Shown here one piece after another: positions 10,836-19,615 of a stretch of 42,232 nt of DNA. Location of the stretch: the NCBI RefSeq assembly GCF_001567585.1, contig NZ_LRQV01000051.1:1-42232 (forward strand). The letters run 5' to 3'. This DNA is from Micromonospora rosaria (GTDB taxonomy: Bacteria; Actinomycetota; Actinomycetes; Mycobacteriales; Micromonosporaceae). Numbering within the stretch: the stretch's first letter is position 1; each line of letters opens with the position of its first letter. The position numbers were made by a program, and so were the translations under genes. The notes under the pieces were generated by a model. That model did not search any database and had not been told where the DNA came from. It worked only from the letters and a program-made list of their open reading frames with translations.

Positions 10836-12058
10836 CTCGGCAGGGTGAGCAGGACCAGGGCGCCACCGACGGCCATCACGGCGAAGACCATCGCCATCCC
10901 GAACGTCTCGGTGAGCGGCCCCACCACGACCGGCGCGGAGATCGCCCCGATCCGGGACAGCGCCGACACGATCGACGCGGTCCGGGCCGGGGCGATGCCG
11001 TGCCGGACGGAGAGGTGGTCGGCGGCCCCGAAGAGCATGGGAAAGATCGGACCGGCACCGAGACCGGCACCGGCGATGGCGGCCAACGCCCACCAGGCCG
11101 ACGCGTCCACCGCCGTCACCGCCAGGCCGGCGAGCATCGACCCGAGCACCGTCGCACCGGCGACGGCGGCCACCGGCACGGTGCCGAACCGGCGCACCGC
11201 GACGTCGAGGACCAGCCGGGACGCCACCAGCCCCGCCGCGAAGACCACCGGGGCGGCGGCGGCCACCTCGGGCGGCGCCAGGAGCCCCCGGCTGAGCAGC
11301 AGCCCGGTCCACTCCTGACCGGGACTCTCGACGTAGCTGGCGGCCAGCGCGGCGAGGGCGAGGACCGGCAGGACGTAGCGCAGCCGCCGGGCTCGGGCCG
11401 ACCCGGCGGCGACGCCCGGCGCGACCGGGTCGGTCGTGGCCGGGCCGGTGCGCGCCGGCGCGTCGTCGTCGGCCGGGCCGGCCCGGCGCCGCAGGACCAG
11501 GACCGCGACCTGCGCCGCCACCGCGACCACGGTGACGACCGTGACGTGCACGACGACCGGCACCCGCAGCCCGGCCGCGGCGGCGCCGAGCACGCCCGCG
11601 GCGGTCAGCGACAGCGACCAGGTGGCGTGCATCCGGCCCATCAGCGAGGTACGCCGCCGCTGCTGGCCCCGCACCGCGACGGCGTTCATGCCGACGTCGT
11701 GCGCGCCGTCGAGAACGCCCATCAGCAGCAGCGCCAGGCCCAGGAAGATCAGTTCCGGCGCCCAGGCCACGGAGACCGCCAGCACCGCGTACCCGAAGCC
11801 GGCCAGCAGGGTCGCCCCGAAGTCGCCCCGCGCCCGCACCAGGGCCGGGGCGACCAGCGAGCCGACCAGGCCGCCCAGCGCCGAGGCGAACAGGACCACC
11901 CCGAACGCCGTCTCGCTGGCCTGGGTCCGGTCGGCGATCTCGGGGTAGCGGGTGAGCAGGGTGCCGTACATCGCCCCGTTGACGGCGAACGCGACGGCGG
12001 GCGCGAACCAGTCCAGCAACTCCCGACGGTTACTGCTGGTGCGCACCCCGACGACCAT
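10823..12058 (-). CDS. MFS transporter
   Basis: A 411-aa integral membrane protein of the major facilitator superfamily with about 12 predicted membrane helices and a basic/acidic cytoplasmic loop near residues 190-225 between the two halves. The loop-2 signature region is ALVRARGDFGATLLAG, and DGAHDVGMNAVAVRGQ resembles MFS members near the fucose-permease/YfmO-like group. The substrate cannot be told. It is divergent from a LacI regulator 52 bp away, which probably controls it. No Shine-Dalgarno sequence precedes the ATG, but a TATAAG hexamer lies 8 nt upstream, suggesting a leaderless mRNA. Confidence 0.85.
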   Translation of the reverse strand: MVVGVRTSSNRRELLDWFAPAVAFAVNGAMYGTLLTRYPEIADRTQASETAFGVVLFASALGGLVGSLVAPALVRARGDFGATLLAGFGYAVLAVSVAWAPELIFLGLALLLMGVLDGAHDVGMNAVAVRGQQRRRTSLMGRMHATWSLSLTAAGVLGAAAAGLRVPVVVHVTVVTVVAVAAQVAVLVLRRRAGPADDDAPARTGPATTDPVAPGVAAGSARARRLRYVLPVLALAALAASYVESPGQEWTGLLLSRGLLAPPEVAAAAPVVFAAGLVASRLVLDVAVRRFGTVPVAAVAGATVLGSMLAGLAVTAVDASAWWALAAIAGAGLGAGPIFPMLFGAADHLSVRHGIAPARTASIVSALSRIGAISAPVVVGPLTETFGMAMVFAVMAVGGALVLLTLPRAAH

Positions 12059-12075
12059 GCGGTAAACTTATACGC
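12059..12075. promoter_or_regulatory. Candidate operator and leaderless promoter for the MFS gene
   Basis: GCGGTAAACTTATACGC is an imperfect palindrome (GCG…AA-C-TT…CGC, 10 of 16 paired positions) immediately before the MFS ATG, in the shared regulatory region with the LacI gene. It is unusually AT-rich for this genome. Its minus strand contains TATAAG, which would place the start of transcription at the MFS start codon. A LacI dimer bound here would block that promoter. Confidence 0.45.
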
Positions 12076-12110
12076 ATCAGAAGGCCGGCACAATTCAAGG
12101 ACAGGTTCCG

Positions 12111-13178
12111 ATGCCCACCGGTCCCCGACCACGGATGACCGACCTCGCCCGCGCCCTCGGGGTCAGTCAGGCCACGGTCAGCAACGCGTTCAACCGGCCC
12201 GACCAGCTCAGCCCCGAGCTGCGCGAACGGATCCTCGCCGCCGCCCGGCAGGCCGGCTACCCCGGCCCGGACCCGCTGGCGAACACCTTCCGGCGGGGCC
12301 GGACCGGCGCGATCGGGCTCATCGTGCACGAGCCGTTGCAGTACCTCTTCGAGGACGCGGCGGCGCAGCTCATCATGGCCGGCGTGGCGCGGGCCTGCGG
12401 CGAGCACAGCTCCTCCCTGGTGCTGGTGCCCCGGGCCGAGCCGGGCCGACCCGACGTCGTCTCCTCGGCCCTGGTCGACGGGTTCGTGGCCTTCTGCGAC
12501 CCCCTCGAACCGGACCGCCGCGAGCTGCTGCGCCGCCGCCGGCTGCCGGTCGTCGGGCTCGACGCCCCGATCGCCCCCGGCGAGCCCTACGTCGGCATCG
12601 ACGACCGGCACGCCGCGCGCACCGCCGCCGCGCACCTGGTCGCCCTGGGCCACCGCCGGTTCGGGGTGATCAGCTTCCGGCTGGCTCCCGACTCGACGCC
12701 CGGCATCGTGCCGACCGGGTTCGACGCGCCCACCGGGTACGTCGCCAACCGGGCCCGGCTCGACGGGTACCGTGACGGGCTCCGCCCGGCCCTGGACGCC
12801 GGCGGCACCGCCACCGTCGCCGCCGCCAAGGGCGTCGAGGAGGGCCACGGCGCGGCGGTCGCCGCGGACCTGCTCGACCTGCCCGACCCGCCCACGGCGA
12901 TCCTGGCGATGAGCGACCGGCTCGCCCTCGGCGCCGTCGCGCTGGCCCGCTCGCGCGGCCTCGACGTCCCCGGTGACCTCTCCGTCATCGGCTTCGACGA
13001 CGTTCCCGCCGCCGCCACGGCGACACCGCCCCTGACCACCGTGGCCCAGCCGCACGCCCGCAAGGGCACCGAGGCCGTCCGGCTGCTCTTCGAGGAGGAG
13101 CCGGCAGCGACCGCCCTGCTACTGCCCACCCACGTCGTGGTGCGCGGCTCGACCGGGCCGCCGTCCGGCACCACCTGA
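12111..13178 (+). CDS. LacI-family transcriptional regulator
   Basis: A 355-aa DNA-binding protein, probably a sugar- or nucleoside-responsive repressor. The N-terminal helix-turn-helix with hinge (MTDLARALGVSQATVSNAFN, then RERILAAARQAGY) covers residues 9-60. A periplasmic-binding-like ligand domain begins at TGAIGLIVHEP and ends with the family-typical VVRGSTGPP. The ATG at 12111 has AAGGACAGG about 6 nt upstream. It is divergent from the MFS gene, its likely target, and followed 25 bp on by a small gene that may share its mRNA. The effector is unknown. Confidence 0.9.
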   Translation: MPTGPRPRMTDLARALGVSQATVSNAFNRPDQLSPELRERILAAARQAGYPGPDPLANTFRRGRTGAIGLIVHEPLQYLFEDAAAQLIMAGVARACGEHSSSLVLVPRAEPGRPDVVSSALVDGFVAFCDPLEPDRRELLRRRRLPVVGLDAPIAPGEPYVGIDDRHAARTAAAHLVALGHRRFGVISFRLAPDSTPGIVPTGFDAPTGYVANRARLDGYRDGLRPALDAGGTATVAAAKGVEEGHGAAVAADLLDLPDPPTAILAMSDRLALGAVALARSRGLDVPGDLSVIGFDDVPAAATATPPLTTVAQPHARKGTEAVRLLFEEEPAATALLLPTHVVVRGSTGPPSGTT

Positions 13179-13203
13179 GCCGCACCGACCACCAGGAGGG
13201 GAC

Positions 13204-13407
13204 ATGGAGCATCCCGCCGCCGCCCATCTCGCCCTGGGCGCCGTCCGCCGGCACGTCGAGTCCGCGCGCCCGGACGCGCCGACCCGTCCCGAGCCGCCGG
13301 GGCCGGGGCCCCGGATTCCGCAGGCCCGACACCGGGCGGCCGGGGCCCTGCGCCGGCTGGCCGACTGGATGGAACCCCCGGCGTCCGCCCTGCGCGTCGG
13401 CGAGTGA
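13204..13407 (+). CDS. Small hypothetical protein, 67 aa
   Basis: I do not recognise the family. The ATG at 13204 follows a strong AGGAGGGG by 2-3 nt, and the gene starts 25 bp after the LacI stop on the same strand. The product is rich in Ala, Pro and Arg, with a proline-rich centre (residues 24-38) and an amphipathic C-terminal part RAAGALRRLADWMEPP. No signal peptide or membrane segment is seen. The evidence for translation is the ribosome binding site and its position; a random open frame in GC-rich DNA cannot be excluded. Confidence 0.55.
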   Translation: MEHPAAAHLALGAVRRHVESARPDAPTRPEPPGPGPRIPQARHRAAGALRRLADWMEPPASALRVGE

Positions 13408-13438
13408 CCGGTGCCGGCCGGGCGCACCGCCGCAGCGT

Positions 13439-13879
13439 TCAGCCGGCCAGGGTGGCCAGGTGCCGCAGGGCGAGCCGGTACCCGTCGACGCCCAGACCGC
13501 AGATCACCCCGGTGGCGACCGCCGACACCACCGAGTGGTGCCGGAACTCCTCCCGGGCGTGGATGTTGGAGATGTGCACCTCGACCAGGGGCCCCCGCAG
13601 CATCGCGCAGGCGTCCCGGACCGCGTACGAGTAGTGCGACCAGGCGGCCGGGTTGAGCACCACCGCCGCGCCCTCGTCGGCGGCGGCGTGCAGCCAGCCC
13701 AGCAGCTCGTGCTCGGCGTCGGTCTGCCGGACGGTGACGTCCAGCCCCACCTCCCGGCCGGTGGACTCGCACAGCTCCACCAGGTCGGCGTAGCTGGTCA
13801 CCCCGTACACGTCGACCTGGCGGGTGCCCAGCCGGCCCAGGTTGGGGCCGTTGAACACGTACACCCTCCGCGCGCTCAC
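13439..13879 (-). CDS. aroQ: 3-dehydroquinate dehydratase, type II
   Basis: Removes water from 3-dehydroquinate, the third step of the shikimate pathway; type II enzymes are dodecamers with an enolate mechanism. The product is 146 aa from GTG at 13879, overlapping the aroB stop by 4 bp (GTGA). Motifs include NGPNLGRLGTRQVDVYG (general-base Tyr and flexible-loop Arg), QTDAEHELLGWLHAA, LNPAAWSHYSYAVRDA and EVHISNIHAREEFRHHS with the catalytic His. It is the last gene of the aroC-K-B-Q unit. The open frame continues upstream but has no further homology. Confidence 0.95.
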   Translation of the reverse strand: MSARRVYVFNGPNLGRLGTRQVDVYGVTSYADLVELCESTGREVGLDVTVRQTDAEHELLGWLHAAADEGAAVVLNPAAWSHYSYAVRDACAMLRGPLVEVHISNIHAREEFRHHSVVSAVATGVICGLGVDGYRLALRHLATLAG

Positions 13880-14955
13880 GACCGGGCCACCTGGCGGTAG
13901 GCGGCGTGCAGCAGGTCGTCGTCCGGGCCCTCCAGGATCGCCGGGCGGGCCAGCCCGTCCAGCACCACGAACCGCAGCCGGTTGCCGCGCGCCTTCTTGT
14001 CGACCCGCATGGTGGCCAGCAACTGCGGCCAGGCGTCGGCGGGGTAGCTGGTGGGCAGGCCGAGCGCCGCCACGGCGCTGCGGTGCCGCTCGGCGGTCGC
14101 CTCGTCCAGCCGGCCGGCGAGCCGGGCCAGGGTGCCCGCGTACACCAGGCCGACGGCGACCGCGTGCCCGTGCCGCCACCGGTAGCCCTCGACCTTCTCG
14201 ATGGCGTGCGCCAGGGTGTGGCCGTAGTTGAGCACCTCCCGTACCCCGGACTCGCGCAGGTCACCGGAGACCACGTCGGCCTTCACCCGGATCGCCCGCT
14301 CGATCAGCTCCCGGGTCACCGGCGCGGTCGGGTCGGTCGCCGCCGCCGGGTCCCGCTCCACCAGGTCGAGGATGACCGGGTCGGCGATGAACCCGCACTT
14401 GATCACCTCGGCCTGCCCGGCGGCCAGGTCGGCGGCGGGCAGGCTGTCGAGGGTGGCCAGGTCGGCCAGCACCCCGACCGGTGGGTGGAACGCGCCGACG
14501 AGGTTCTTGCCGGCCGCCGTGTTGATGCCGGTCTTGCCGCCCACGGCCGCGTCGACCATGCCCAGCAGCGAGGTCGCCACCGGCACCCAGCGCACCCCGC
14601 GCAGCCAGCAGGCCGCGACGAACCCGGCCAGGTCGGTGACCGCGCCGCCACCCACCCCGACCACCGCGTCGGTGCGGGTGAAGCCGGCCGCGCCGAGCCG
14701 TTCCCAGCAGTCGGTGGCGACCTCGATCCGCTTGCCCGCCTCGGCGTCGGGCACCTCGATCGGCAGCGGTTCGACCCCGGTGGCGCGCAGCCGCTCGCCG
14801 AGGGCGTCGGCCAGGTTCTTCAGCGGGGGCGCGTGCAGCACCGCGACGCGGTCCGCCCCCGGCAGCAGGCCGGGCAGCGCGTCGAGCAGGTCACGTCCCA
14901 CCAGTACGTCGTACGGCCGCTCGCCGCCGACCGAAATCCGGGTCTCCTCGTCCAT
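13876..14955 (-). CDS. aroB: 3-dehydroquinate synthase
   Basis: Converts DAHP to 3-dehydroquinate using NAD+ and a divalent metal, the second step of the shikimate pathway. The protein is 359 aa from the ATG at 14955. It shows the NAD-binding glycine motif VGVGGGAVTDLAGFVAA near residues 98-114, GKTGIN with the active-site lysine, KNLVGAFHPP, and metal ligands in LNYGHTLAHAIE and RHGHAVAVG. There is no clear Shine-Dalgarno sequence, but TAGGCT lies 7 nt upstream of the ATG, consistent with a leaderless or short-leader transcript. It is 77 bp after aroK and overlaps aroQ. Confidence 0.96.
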   Translation of the reverse strand: MDEETRISVGGERPYDVLVGRDLLDALPGLLPGADRVAVLHAPPLKNLADALGERLRATGVEPLPIEVPDAEAGKRIEVATDCWERLGAAGFTRTDAVVGVGGGAVTDLAGFVAACWLRGVRWVPVATSLLGMVDAAVGGKTGINTAAGKNLVGAFHPPVGVLADLATLDSLPAADLAAGQAEVIKCGFIADPVILDLVERDPAAATDPTAPVTRELIERAIRVKADVVSGDLRESGVREVLNYGHTLAHAIEKVEGYRWRHGHAVAVGLVYAGTLARLAGRLDEATAERHRSAVAALGLPTSYPADAWPQLLATMRVDKKARGNRLRFVVLDGLARPAILEGPDDDLLHAAYRQVARS

Positions 14956-15032
14956 CGAGGGCAGCCTAGTGGAGCCGGGTTCGGCGGGCCGGCCGACGCC
15001 CGGCGGTGCCCGGATGGCGGTACCGGCGACGG

Positions 15033-15551
15033 TCAGCGCTTGAGCAGCGTGACGATCTCGTCGGCGATCTCGTCGGGGGTACGCCCGTCGGTGACCACGG
15101 TCGCGGTCGCCACCTCGGTGTAGAGCGGCCGGCGCTGGTCCATCAGGTGTTTCAGCGTGGCCCGGGGGTTGATCGCCAGCAACGGCCGGCCCGCCCCCAG
15201 CCCGACCCGCCGGACCGCGTCGGGCAGCTCCACCGACAGGTGCACCACGGTGTGCCCGATCAGGGCGGCGCGGTTCTCCTCGGCGAGCACCGCGCCCCCG
15301 CCGAGGGCGAGCACCCCGGCGTGCGAGGCCAGCGCCGCCGCCACCGCCGCCCGTTCGAGGGCCCGGAAGTGCTCCTCCCCCTCGTCGACAAAGATCTCCG
15401 GGATGGGCTTGCCGGCCATCCGCTCGATGTCGCCGTCGGTGTCCCGGAACGCCACGCCGAGCCCGGCGGCGAGCGTCTCGCCCACCGTCGTCTTGCCCGA
15501 CCCCGGCGCTCCGACCAACACGACCAGCGGCTTCGTCACGGCAGCGGTCAC
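15033..15551 (-). CDS. aroK: Shikimate kinase
   Basis: Phosphorylates shikimate at the 3-hydroxyl. The product is 172 aa from GTG at 15551, whose GTGA overlaps the aroC stop by 4 bp; a second in-frame GTG at 15539 is possible. Walker A is GAPGSGKTT near residues 13-21, the Mg/shikimate Asp motif is DTDGDIE, the shikimate-binding GGGAV follows, and the lid region holds RPLLA. Normal length. It sits between aroC and aroB. Confidence 0.95.
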   Translation of the reverse strand: MTAAVTKPLVVLVGAPGSGKTTVGETLAAGLGVAFRDTDGDIERMAGKPIPEIFVDEGEEHFRALERAAVAAALASHAGVLALGGGAVLAEENRAALIGHTVVHLSVELPDAVRRVGLGAGRPLLAINPRATLKHLMDQRRPLYTEVATATVVTDGRTPDEIADEIVTLLKR

Positions 15552-16726
15552 CGGATGACCAGGGCGTCGAGGTACCCGGCCAGGTTGCGGCGGATCTCGG
15601 CCACCGAGTCGCCGCCGAACTTCTCCACCGTCGCCTCGGCCAGCACCAGGGCCACCATCGCCTCGGCGACCACCGCCGCGGCGGGCACCGCGCAGACGTC
15701 GGAGCGCTGGTTGATGGCGGTGGCCGGCTCGCCGGTGGTGACGTCGACCGTGGCCAGGGCCCGGTTCAGCGACGAGATCGGCTTCATCGCCGCCTTCACC
15801 CGCAGCGGCTCGCCGGTGGTGATGCCGCCCTCCAGACCGCCGGCCCGGTCGGTCACCCGCCGTACCCCGGTCGCGGTGGGCACCATCTCGTCGTGCGCCT
15901 CGGAACCCCGGGACCGGGCCTGCTGCCAGCCGTCGCCGATCTCCACGCCCTTGATCGCCTGGATCGACATCAGCGCGGTGGCCAGCCGGGCGTCCAGCTT
16001 GCGGTCCCACTGCACGTGGCTGCCCAGACCCGGCGGCACCCCGTACGCGAGGACCTCGACCACGCCGCCGAGGGTGTCGGCGGCCTTCTTCGCGGCGTCG
16101 ACCTCGGCGACCATCCGGGCGCTGGCCTCGCTGTCGAGGCAGCGCAGCGGGTCGGCGTCGATCTGCTCGGCGTCGGCCGGGGTGGGCCGCAGGCCCGGCT
16201 TGGCGGCGACCGGGCCCAGCTCGACCACGTGCGAGACGATCTCGATGCCGAGGGCCTGCCTGACCAGCGCCTTGGCCACGGTCCCCACGGCGACCCGGGC
16301 GGCGGTCTCCCGCGCGCTGGCCCGCTCCAGGATCGGCCGGGCGTCGGTGTGCCCGTACTTCTGCATCCCGGCGAGGTCGGCGTGGCCGGGCCGGGGCCGG
16401 GTGAGCGGGGCGTTGCGGGCCTGGCTGGCCAACTCGTCCGGGTCCACCGGGTCGGCGGCCATCACGGTGCGCCACTTGGGCCACTCGGAGTTGCCGACCC
16501 GGATCGCCACCGGGCTGCCCAGGGTCACGCCGTGCCGCAGCCCGCCGATGATCTCGATCTCGTCCTGCTCGAACGACATCCGCGCGCCCCGGCCGTAGCC
16601 GAGCCGGCGGCGGGCCAGCTCACGGCCGATCTCACCGGTGGTCACCTCGACCCCGGCGGGAACGCCCTCCAGCAGCGCGACGAGGGCGGGACCATGCGAT
16701 TCACCTGCAGTCAACCAGCGCAACAC
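15548..16726 (-). CDS. aroC: Chorismate synthase
   Basis: Turns EPSP into chorismate with reduced FMN, the last common step of aromatic synthesis. The product is 392 aa from GTG at 16726 (LRWLTAGESHGPALVALLEG). The frame stays open upstream without family similarity. Seen motifs are the N-terminal GESHG with catalytic His, RRLGYGRGARMSFEQDE, RPGHADLAGMQKYG, the second catalytic His region ASARETAARVAVG, and the C-terminal RSDVCAVPAAAVVAEAM. No ribosome binding site is evident. It begins the aro cluster, and the polysaccharide island starts directly upstream. Confidence 0.96.
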   Translation of the reverse strand: MLRWLTAGESHGPALVALLEGVPAGVEVTTGEIGRELARRRLGYGRGARMSFEQDEIEIIGGLRHGVTLGSPVAIRVGNSEWPKWRTVMAADPVDPDELASQARNAPLTRPRPGHADLAGMQKYGHTDARPILERASARETAARVAVGTVAKALVRQALGIEIVSHVVELGPVAAKPGLRPTPADAEQIDADPLRCLDSEASARMVAEVDAAKKAADTLGGVVEVLAYGVPPGLGSHVQWDRKLDARLATALMSIQAIKGVEIGDGWQQARSRGSEAHDEMVPTATGVRRVTDRAGGLEGGITTGEPLRVKAAMKPISSLNRALATVDVTTGEPATAINQRSDVCAVPAAAVVAEAMVALVLAEATVEKFGGDSVAEIRRNLAGYLDALVIR

Positions 16727-16835
16727 AGCGGTCAGTCTGTCACGCCCGGTGGCCGCGCCCGCGTACCGCCCGGCGCGTCCCGCCCTGCGGACGGCCCGGC
16801 CCGCCGCCGGGCCGCCCGGTCCCGCCCCGGCGCGT

Positions 16836-16865
16836 GGTGCGGGCCGTCGCCGGACGGCCCGCACC
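16836..16865. terminator. Terminator after the GDPD gene
   Basis: A perfect 13-bp stem (GGTGCGGGCCGTC at 16836-16848 with its complement at 16853-16865) closes a GCCG loop, 10 nt beyond the GDPD stop on the minus strand. It separates the island from aroC. Confidence 0.85.
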
Positions 16866-16874
16866 AGCGGCGGT

Positions 16875-18821
16875 TCAGCGGTCGGCGAGGATCCGGGCGT
16901 CACCCGCGATCACCCGGGCGACGGCCGCCGGGACGAGCTTGCCGGCCTGCCGGTCGGCGTACCGGGACAGCTCGTCGTAGCGCCCCTTGACGAGGTGGTT
17001 GAGCAGCACGGTGAGCGCCTGCTCCTCGGCCCGCGAGGTGAGGATCAGGTGACCCAGGCCGGCCTGGGTGGCGGTCACGGTGACGGTGCTCTCGGTGGAG
17101 ACCGTGCCGGTGGGGCCGGTGGCCTCGGCGCGCAGGGTGTGCGGGCCGACGGCCAGGGTCCGCAGGTCCAGCGGCTCACCGACCGGCACCGGACGGCCGT
17201 CCAGGGTGACGGTGACCGTGTCGGCGCCGGTGGCCGGCACGGTGAGCACCGGCTGCTGGGCGCGGTTCAGCTTCGCCCCGTCGGCGGGCGCGGCGATGCT
17301 GACGGTGACCCCCGGCTCGTTCCCCTCGTCGGCCTGCTGCCCAGCGGCGTTCCAGCCGGCCAGCTCGGCCGGGCGGTCGGTGATGACGCCGTCGACGCCG
17401 AGTTCGTCGAGCTGCTTCCACTGGGCCGGGGAGTTGATCGTCCACACCATCACCGCGATGCCGGCGGCGTGCAGGTCGGCGACGATCCCGGGCCGGGTGG
17501 CCAGCGCCGCACCGGACGGGTTGTACGCGGTCAGCCCCAGCTCGCGGGCGGTCGCCACCGGGTCGGCGTCCAGGGTGCCGCGCAGCAGCCCGGTGGGCAG
17601 CTCGGGGGCCAGTTCCCGGGTGTACCGCAGGGCGTCGACCTCGAAGCTCTGCACGAAGACCCGGCCGGTCATCCGCTCGGCGCGGATCACCTCCACGATC
17701 CGGGCCACCTGGTCACGGGTGTGCGCGCCCTTGATCTCCAGCAGCAGGTTGCCGCCCCGGGTCCGCAGGTCGGCGAGCTGCTCGGCCAGGGTCGGCAGCG
17801 TCGCCCCGGCGAAGTGCGGGGCGAACCAGGACCCGGCGTCGAGGGTCTTGAGCTGGGCGGCGGTGAGGCCACGGATCGGGCCGGTGCCGGAGGTGGTCCG
17901 GTTGACCGTGGTGTCGTGCAGCACGAACGGCACCCCGTCGCTGCTGGGCTGCACGTCGTTCTCCACGAAGTCGGCGCCGGCCCGGCGGGCGACCTCCTGG
18001 GCGACCAGGGTGTTCTCCGGAGCGGCGGAGGAGGCGCCCCGGTGCGCGACCACGGTCATCGGGGCGCCCTCGGGGCGCAGGTACCCGCTGTCCGGCAGCT
18101 CGGTGACCCGGACGTCGTCGAAGGAGACGGTGCCGCCGTTGACGACCAGCGCCTGTCCGCCGTCGGCGGAGCGGGCCAGGCTGCTGGTGGTCAGCAACTG
18201 CCGGCCGTCGAGGAACCAGCGGGCCCGGTTGCCGTGCACCTCGATGGCGACACGTACGTCCCGGCCGGTGCCGGCGGCGTACCCGGCGGCGGCGGTGTTC
18301 GTGACGTTCCAGGCGTTGCCGGTGGTGAGCTGGGCGAACTCCAGCCCGTTGGCGGCCGTGGTGCCGCTGCGCATGGTGGCGATCCACCACGGGGTGGAGC
18401 CGTCGGCGGGCACGTCCAGGCCGAGCGCCGTCCAGCGGGTCGGCTCGGCCACCGACTCGAACCGCACGGTGGCCTCGAACCGGAAGCTGGTCAGGTGCCG
18501 GCCGAAGGTGATCTTCCTGGTGCCGCTGGTGGCGGTGCCCCGCAGCCGGCCGTCGCGCACCGTCCACTCGCCGTCGACCGCCCGCCAGCCGGCCGGCAGG
18601 GTACCGGCGGAGAAGTCCTCGTCGACGACGACGTCACCGGGTTGCGCGGCGGCCGGGGTGGTGGGCTGGACGGCGGCGACCAGCCCACCGGTCACGGCGA
18701 GCGCCGCGCCGACGGCGACCATCCGGGACGGTCGGCCGGGCGGGGTCGATCCCGCAACGCGGCGGGCGGTCACCGGCCGCAGGGCCCGCCGCAGCAGGGC
18801 GGAGCAGCGAAAAGTCAGCAT
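16875..18821 (-). CDS. Secreted glycerophosphodiester phosphodiesterase with LamG-like and Ig-like domains
   Basis: Probably hydrolyses glycerophosphodiesters or glycerol-phosphate polymers outside the cell. The product is 648 aa from the ATG at 18821; a later start is possible since no ribosome binding site is seen. The N-terminus is Arg-rich with a hydrophobic stretch MVAVGAALAVTGGLVAAV (34-51) and an AAA-Q cleavage region near 57-60. A LamG/ketodisaccharide-hydrolase-like jelly roll covers about 65-240, and the GDPD domain about 255-480 with catalytic H260-R, E287-x-D289 and H302. A bacterial Ig-like module (about 500-575) and a helical tail follow. It ends in a clear terminator. Confidence 0.88.
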   Translation of the reverse strand: MLTFRCSALLRRALRPVTARRVAGSTPPGRPSRMVAVGAALAVTGGLVAAVQPTTPAAAQPGDVVVDEDFSAGTLPAGWRAVDGEWTVRDGRLRGTATSGTRKITFGRHLTSFRFEATVRFESVAEPTRWTALGLDVPADGSTPWWIATMRSGTTAANGLEFAQLTTGNAWNVTNTAAAGYAAGTGRDVRVAIEVHGNRARWFLDGRQLLTTSSLARSADGGQALVVNGGTVSFDDVRVTELPDSGYLRPEGAPMTVVAHRGASSAAPENTLVAQEVARRAGADFVENDVQPSSDGVPFVLHDTTVNRTTSGTGPIRGLTAAQLKTLDAGSWFAPHFAGATLPTLAEQLADLRTRGGNLLLEIKGAHTRDQVARIVEVIRAERMTGRVFVQSFEVDALRYTRELAPELPTGLLRGTLDADPVATARELGLTAYNPSGAALATRPGIVADLHAAGIAVMVWTINSPAQWKQLDELGVDGVITDRPAELAGWNAAGQQADEGNEPGVTVSIAAPADGAKLNRAQQPVLTVPATGADTVTVTLDGRPVPVGEPLDLRTLAVGPHTLRAEATGPTGTVSTESTVTVTATQAGLGHLILTSRAEEQALTVLLNHLVKGRYDELSRYADRQAGKLVPAAVARVIAGDARILADR

Positions 18822-18854
18822 GGCCGCCGACGCTAGGGGCGGGTTCGGAACGGC

Positions 18855-18884
18855 CGGTGTCGACCAGGGCGACGGTCGACACCG
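18855..18884. terminator. Hairpin between the membrane protein gene and the GDPD gene
   Basis: An 11-bp perfect stem (CGGTGTCGACC with GGTCGACACCG) and 8-nt loop lie 44 nt after the upstream gene's stop and 34 nt before the GDPD start. It could be a terminator or, being a TCGAC palindrome, a protein-binding site. Confidence 0.5.
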
Positions 18885-18927
18885 ACCAGGTTTCCGGCAG
18901 GTGGCCACCGGCCTCCACGGTCGAGGG

Positions 18928-19419
18928 TCAGTCTCGGGGTGACTGGGATCGCACCCGAGGGTCCAGCGCCATCCACTGTTCGGCAACCCCCTGCGGAACC
19001 TCGCGGACGAGCAGATCACCCCGCTTGCCCTGCCGCGGATACTGCGGAGGGATGAGGCGCTTGTCGAGGAGTTGTGCGATCGCGTGAAGGGCGCAGAAGC
19101 CAAAGAAGAAGGCGTACGGGGTCGGAGAGAATGCCAGCTTCCACCAATACCAGCCATGGGCCACCGCGCCGCAGACCACAGTGATCAGGCTTGCCGGACC
19201 GAGAACCAGCGCGTCGAACCGCTGCACGGCCTGCGCCTTTCTCACCCGCTCCGCCGCCTGCCGACCGAACGGCAGCGCCACGGCAGCAGACCGTCGCACC
19301 AGCGACGAGCGCCAGGGGCGAACCGTCACGGGCTCGGCTGGCTCGCCGTCGGTGAGGGAGACGGCAGGAACGCGCAGCGAGGCGACCGCCTCCCGGGGAA
19401 TGACAAGATCCATCGACAT
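18928..19419 (-). CDS. Hypothetical two-TM membrane protein, 163 aa
   Basis: I do not recognise the family. The protein starts at ATG 19419 or, two codons later, ATG 19413; neither has a strong ribosome binding site. A hydrophilic N-terminal half of about 75 residues, with a basic stretch RRSAAVALPFGRQAAERVRK, is followed by two hydrophobic segments (about residues 73-95, ending HGWYWW, and 99-117, TPYAFFFGFCALHAIAQLL) and a charged C-terminal tail of about 45 residues. Both ends would face the cytoplasm. Aromatic residues and AT content are higher than in neighbouring genes. It may belong to the envelope island, but nothing shows its role. Confidence 0.72.
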   Translation of the reverse strand: MSMDLVIPREAVASLRVPAVSLTDGEPAEPVTVRPWRSSLVRRSAAVALPFGRQAAERVRKAQAVQRFDALVLGPASLITVVCGAVAHGWYWWKLAFSPTPYAFFFGFCALHAIAQLLDKRLIPPQYPRQGKRGDLLVREVPQGVAEQWMALDPRVRSQSPRD

Positions 19420-19522
19420 TTCTCAGCCCTCGAGTCGGCCGGGGTGCCGCGACAAACCACGACACCGCAGGGTGGTACGGAGTTGGGCAACTGCTGGTCA
19501 CGGTGGTGATGAGATCGTGGGG

Positions 19523-19563
19523 GGCTGCCGGCCCCGCCAGTGGGCATTGCGGGCCCGGCAGCC
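19523..19563. terminator. Terminator after the methyltransferase gene
   Basis: Arms GGCTGCCGG (19523-19531) and CCGGCAGCC (19555-19563) are perfect. A 2x2 internal loop and a further 4-bp CCGC/GCGG stem lead to an 11-nt loop. It lies about 50 nt past the stop of the leftward methyltransferase gene. The rest of 19420-19615 shows no gene. Confidence 0.65.
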
Positions 19564-19615
19564 ACCCGTCGGGACGGGCTTTCCGTCGAGGCTGGACCGC
19601 GCGCCTACCGGGTGG

